From: Rhodoflexus caldus
GTDB taxonomy: Bacteria; Bacteroidota; Bacteroidia; Cytophagales; Thermoflexibacteraceae
Assembly (NCBI RefSeq): GCF_021206925.1
Contig: NZ_JAJPRF010000001.1
Location: 124,001-188,000, forward strand
Length of the DNA: 64,000 nt
Reading direction: 5' to 3'
Positions within the stretch are counted from its first letter, which is position 1; the number at the start of each line of letters is the position of its first letter. Shown one piece after another: positions 60,787-64,000 of this stretch. The translations under genes and the position numbers were made by a program. Below the pieces are notes generated by a model. The model did not search any database. It had not been told where the DNA came from and saw only the letters and a list, made by a program, of their open reading frames with translations.

Positions 60787-60794
60787 CAAAGTTA
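60787..60794 (-). promoter_or_regulatory. -7 box upstream of secA
   Basis: The minus strand reads TAACTTTG, an exact match to TAnnTTTG, about 68 bases upstream of the secA ATG. No good -33 partner was found. The 159-bp gap also carries the 5' region of the divergent symporter gene. Confidence 0.4.
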
Positions 60795-60878
60795 CGAATC
60801 CGATTTGGGATTTCCTGCCTATTTAACGTATTTGCAATCGGTTAATGAAAACAAAACGCTTCGCGTACCTATTGCTTT

Positions 60879-62621
60879 ATGGAACTGAATTGGATTGACT
60901 GGACAGTTATCATCGCTTTTTTGCTCGTTTCGCTCGGGATTGGCCTTCGCTATGCCAAACAGGCAGGCAAGGGAGTAGAAAATTTTTTCTTGGGAGGGCG
61001 TAACCTGCCCTGGTGGATTGCCGGAACTTCTATGGTAGCAACTACTTTCGCTGCCGACACGCCGCTGCTGGTAACTGAGTTGGTAGCCAAAAACGGCATC
61101 AGCGGCAACTGGCTGTGGTGGAACTTCCTCATCGGAGGTATGCTCTCCACCTTCTTTTTTGCCGACTTGTGGCGACGCGCTAATATCATTACCGATGTGG
61201 AACTGGTAGAAAAACGCTACAGCGGCAAGCCTGCCGCCTTCCTGCGCGGCTTCAAGGCGGTCTATCTTGGCATTTTTATGAATGCTGTCATTATTGCATG
61301 GGTAAATTTGGCATTAGGCGCGCTGCTCAAAATTTTCTTTAATATCCCCGATAATGAACTCCTTTGGTGGGTTGGCGCTGCCATGCTGATGGTGGTGGTC
61401 TACTCGAGCCTTTCAGGCCTGATGGGGGTGGCCATTACCGATTTTGTACAATTTATTATCGCCATGTCGGGATGTATTCTGCTGGCCGTGCTGGTCGTCG
61501 GCTCGCAAAAAATAGGCGGCATCAGCGGCATGAAAGCACAACTGCCCGAATGGACACTGCATTTTTTCCCTTCGCTTGATTTTAGCAGTTCGTCTGCCGC
61601 AGGTACGACGGCCAAAGCATTCAGCCTTGGTTTAGGCAGTTTTTTGGCATACGTAGGTATGCAATGGTGGGCAAGTTGGTATCCCGGGGCAGAGCCGGGC
61701 GGCGGCGGCTATATTGCCCAACGCATGATGAGTGCCAAAAATGAAGAACATGCCGTAAAAGCCATGTTGCTTTTCCAAATTGCACACTATGCGCTGCGCC
61801 CGTGGCCGTGGATTTTAGTAGGCTTGTGCGCGCTTGTGCTCTATCCGGAACTGCCCGAAGCAGACAAAAAACTCGGGTATGTGTTGGCCATGAAAGACTT
61901 CTTGCCGGCAGGGCTGCGCGGACTGTTGCTCGTTGCTTTTTTGGCAGCCTACATGAGCACGGTTTCCACACAGTTAAACTGGGGGGCAAGCTATATCATC
62001 AACGACCTTTACAAGCGATTCATCCGCCCTGAGGCCAGTCAGGCGCAATTTGTGAAGGCTTCACGCCTGACAACTTTCTTGCTGATGATTGTTTCGCTCA
62101 TTATCACCTCGCAAATTGAAACCCTCTCGGGTGCGTTCAATTTCATGATTGAATGTGGTGCAGGTTTAGGCTTGGTGCTGATTCTCCGCTGGTATTGGTG
62201 GCGGGTGAACGCTTGGAGTGAAATTGCGGCAACCCTTGCACCTTTCATTGGCTATTCGGTTTCGCGCTATGTATTCCACATGGAATTTCCCGACAGCTTT
62301 TTCCTGACCATTGGTTTTACTACCGTCGTATGGCTGGCGGTAACATTCCTGACCCCGCCAACCGACCGGGCACATTTGCAGCAATTCTACCGCGATGTTC
62401 GCCCGCAGGGAGCATGGAAACCTATTGCCGACTCCCTCCAAATGCCCGTAGAAAATAAACTGCCCGTTCTTTTTGCCAAATGGGGTACAGGCTTGCTGCT
62501 GTGCTACTCGGCACTGTTCGGTATCGGCAAGGCAGTGCTGTTAGAGTGGTCGGCGGCAGCCGTGTACGGCTTGGTATTCGTGGCGGCAGCCCTGCTGCTG
62601 AACAGGCTGTTGAAGCAATAA
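60879..62621 (+). CDS. Sodium:solute symporter family transporter
   Basis: A 580-residue inner-membrane transporter with about 13 helices, of the SSS family. It has the early NLPWWIAGTSMVATTFAADT block, and GLRGLLLVAFLAAYMSTVST, which gives the sodium-site-like helix. The substrate (sugar, amino acid or nucleoside) is not determinable. It is divergent from secA and converges on mdh through a bidirectional terminator. No other transport or catabolic gene is next to it. Confidence 0.9.
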   Translation: MELNWIDWTVIIAFLLVSLGIGLRYAKQAGKGVENFFLGGRNLPWWIAGTSMVATTFAADTPLLVTELVAKNGISGNWLWWNFLIGGMLSTFFFADLWRRANIITDVELVEKRYSGKPAAFLRGFKAVYLGIFMNAVIIAWVNLALGALLKIFFNIPDNELLWWVGAAMLMVVVYSSLSGLMGVAITDFVQFIIAMSGCILLAVLVVGSQKIGGISGMKAQLPEWTLHFFPSLDFSSSSAAGTTAKAFSLGLGSFLAYVGMQWWASWYPGAEPGGGGYIAQRMMSAKNEEHAVKAMLLFQIAHYALRPWPWILVGLCALVLYPELPEADKKLGYVLAMKDFLPAGLRGLLLVAFLAAYMSTVSTQLNWGASYIINDLYKRFIRPEASQAQFVKASRLTTFLLMIVSLIITSQIETLSGAFNFMIECGAGLGLVLILRWYWWRVNAWSEIAATLAPFIGYSVSRYVFHMEFPDSFFLTIGFTTVVWLAVTFLTPPTDRAHLQQFYRDVRPQGAWKPIADSLQMPVENKLPVLFAKWGTGLLLCYSALFGIGKAVLLEWSAAAVYGLVFVAAALLLNRLLKQ

Positions 62622-62640
62622 CGTGTGCAGTCGGCCAAAT

Positions 62641-62679
62641 AAAAAACCTGACAGCAATCAACATCTGTCAGGTTTTTTT
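62641..62679. terminator. Bidirectional terminator between the symporter gene and mdh
   Basis: AAAAAACCTGACAG (62641-62654) pairs with CTGTCAGGTTTTTT (62665-62678), a 14-bp perfect stem with a 10-base loop. Runs of A and T on both sides make it active on both strands, fitting the convergent genes. Its stem core (AACCTGACAG / CTGTCAGGTT) is the same as in the hairpin at 25749-25781. Confidence 0.9.
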
Positions 62680-62716
62680 GCAAGTTGCGGTTGTTGGTCA
62701 GGCCAATACCACCGAT

Positions 62717-63658
62717 TTATTTTTTCTCGGCACGCATTTTATCAAAGGCGTTCATTACCTCTTTTACGTGTCCGCGGGAAATTTCCAGCAATTGCTTTTC
62801 TTCATCATTTAGTTGCAGCTCGATGATGCGCTCGATGCCGTTTTTACCCAACAAGCAAGGCACACCGAGGTAGCAATCTTCAATTCCGTATTCGCCTTCC
62901 AGCTTCACGCACACAGGCAGGATGCGTTTCTGGTCGCGAACGATGGCTTCTACCATTTGCGCAGCAGCAGAGCCCGGCGCATACCATGCAGAAGTACCCA
63001 TCAGTTTTACCAGTTCGCCGCCGCCGACTTTGGTGCGTTCCACAATTGCGTTGAGGCGCTCGCTGTCAATCAGCTCGGTTACAGGGATACCGCTCACGGT
63101 TGTGTAGCGAGGCAGCGGAACCATTGTATCGCCGTGGCCACCCAAAATCATTGCCTGAATGTCTTTCGGAGAAACGTTCAGCGCTTCGGCCAAAAATGCT
63201 CGATAGCGGGCAGTATCCAAAATACCGGCCATACCCATTACGCGCGTGCGAGGCATTTGCGAAGTGATATGCGCTGCATAAGTCATTACGTCTAACGGGT
63301 TAGAAACCACAATGATGATGGCATTGGGTGAGTTCTTTACCACGTTTTCAGTAACCGAAGTAACAATGTCGGCATTAACGGCAATCAGGTCATCGCGGCT
63401 CATACCGGGTTTGCGCGGCAAACCGGAAGTAATAACCACTACGTCAGAACCTGCCGTGCGAGTGTAGTCGTTTGTTACGCCTACGGTGCGGCTGTCGTAC
63501 AGGTCAATCGGGGCTTTTTGCCAGATGTCCAGCGCTTTGCCTTGCGCCATACCATCTTTAATATCTACCAGTACAATTTCATTGGCAATTTCCTTATATG
63601 CCAGAACGTCGGCGCAAGTAGCTCCTACATTGCCCGCTCCTACAACGGTTACTTTCAT
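62717..63658 (-). CDS. mdh: Malate dehydrogenase
   Basis: It interconverts malate and oxaloacetate with NAD in the TCA cycle. The N-terminal motif VTVVGAGNVGATCADVLAYK binds NAD, the active-site His is in MILGGHGDTMVPLP near residue 175, and the DVVVITSGLPRKPGMSRDDL and VVSNPLDVMTY blocks are typical of the LDH-like MDH group. The 313-residue product from the ATG at 63658 has the normal length. A longer frame to 63790 adds residues outside the family, so I excluded it. The substrate-specificity loop GLPRKPGMSRDDL fits malate. Confidence 0.96.
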   Translation of the reverse strand: MKVTVVGAGNVGATCADVLAYKEIANEIVLVDIKDGMAQGKALDIWQKAPIDLYDSRTVGVTNDYTRTAGSDVVVITSGLPRKPGMSRDDLIAVNADIVTSVTENVVKNSPNAIIIVVSNPLDVMTYAAHITSQMPRTRVMGMAGILDTARYRAFLAEALNVSPKDIQAMILGGHGDTMVPLPRYTTVSGIPVTELIDSERLNAIVERTKVGGGELVKLMGTSAWYAPGSAAAQMVEAIVRDQKRILPVCVKLEGEYGIEDCYLGVPCLLGKNGIERIIELQLNDEEKQLLEISRGHVKEVMNAFDKMRAEKK

Positions 63659-63757
63659 AAATTTATAGCTGTGTAATGATTGGTTTGACAAAACGCTGCA
63701 AGTTACGCACTGCCCGCAAAAATGGAAATAGATAAGCAATCCTAACGGCGCATTTAT

Positions 63758-63765
63758 TAATTTTG
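63758..63765 (+). promoter_or_regulatory. -7 box upstream of the last gene
   Basis: TAATTTTG matches TAnnTTTG exactly, with the predicted start near 63771 and the ATG at 63785, giving a leader of about 14 bases. No clear -33 element was seen. Confidence 0.4.
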
Positions 63766-63784
63766 TGTAATCTAAACTCACAAT

Positions 63785-64000
63785 ATGCACAGTTCATCGG
63801 ATAACGACTCATTCCTGCACGCCTTCTACTCTAATTTGCCCTATGAAAATTACGAAGAGCGGGAACGCATTGCGCTCAACACACCGCATGGCGACAGTAT
63901 GGCGGTTATGAATGAGATGTATCTGCACGATTATCGCCTGTATTTCAAACTGTTCGGCAAGTTCCCTAACCTCTACCTGATTAACGGGCTGGATATTGCC
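63785..64000 (+). CDS. Unrecognised gene, cut by the window end
   Basis: A start at 63785 opens a frame of at least 72 codons that runs to the window edge. The N-terminus reads MHSSSDNDSFLHAFYSNLPY and continues with acidic, aromatic-rich sequence (EEREIRIAL-like, then YLHDYRLYFKLFGKFPNLYL). It is hydrophilic with no signal peptide. I do not recognise the family. Its -7 box and good codon use suggest a real gene. It diverges from mdh across 126 bp. Confidence 0.6.
   Translation, partial: MHSSSDNDSFLHAFYSNLPYENYEERERIALNTPHGDSMAVMNEMYLHDYRLYFKLFGKFPNLYLINGLDIA

Noticed and set aside
63659-63790. N-terminal extension of mdh in frame
   Set aside because: The extension is unlike any MDH and overlaps the start of the divergent gene; the internal ATG gives the family length.

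Overview
The window is a chromosomal segment of a Bacteroidota bacterium, probably of the Cytophagales type. The evidence is two SusC-like TonB-dependent receptors with N-terminal carboxypeptidase-like domains, a type IX secretion C-terminal sorting domain, a short Bacteroidota-type primary sigma factor, -7 boxes of the form TAnnTTTG, and crtB/crtI carotenoid genes. Most of it is housekeeping DNA with small accessory islands. I found no rRNA, CRISPR array, prophage or gene-free stretch above 300 bases. The longest gaps (about 220-240 bp) hold promoters, hairpins or degenerate repeats.

Layout. 0.2-7.2 kb: pyrE, a DCC-family thiol protein, an ABC exporter, tRNA-Asn, a double-VOC protein, a 7TMR-DISM histidine kinase and a YkgJ-type Cys-cluster protein. 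7.2-11.1 kb: an AraC regulator facing a three-gene exported set (NTF2-like/alpha-beta hydrolase fusion, carboxymuconolactone decarboxylase-like protein, cupin lipoprotein). 11.1-13.5 kb: crtB and crtI, making a coloured carotene from GGPP. 13.7-20.9 kb: two divergent TonB-dependent receptors, an SDR and a DUF1838 protein. 20.9-25.6 kb: Nudix, VOC, a retropepsin-like lipoprotein, an orphan Cas6-like protein, yidD, sucD and pyrR. 25.8-28.8 kb: pyrB, then an AAA ATPase/DUF4276 (Toprim-like) pair that looks like an acquired defence module. 28.8-42.7 kb: a giant tandem DUF445 protein, a SpoIIE phosphatase facing a TPR protein, tex, a CPA2 antiporter, rpoD and a cyclic-nucleotide-binding protein. 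42.7-53.5 kb: sbcC/sbcD, ccmC, an FG-GAP protein secreted by T9SS, two small lipoproteins, an RluA-family pseudouridine synthase and purK. 53.5-64 kb: tdk, an isolated nuoH, an IS200-like transposase between two related palindromes, hslU, secA, a sodium:solute symporter, mdh and the start of an unrecognised gene.

Functional links. pyrE, pyrR and pyrB with tdk and purK cover parts of nucleotide supply; sucD and mdh belong to the TCA cycle; secA, yidD and the T9SS cargo belong to protein export; sbcCD to DNA repair. The most interesting accessory items are the orphan Cas6 overlapping a protease-like lipoprotein gene, the AAA/DUF4276 pair with AGA-rich codon use, and the transposase with its two flanking palindromes. 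All functional calls come from reading motifs and layout; no database search was run.
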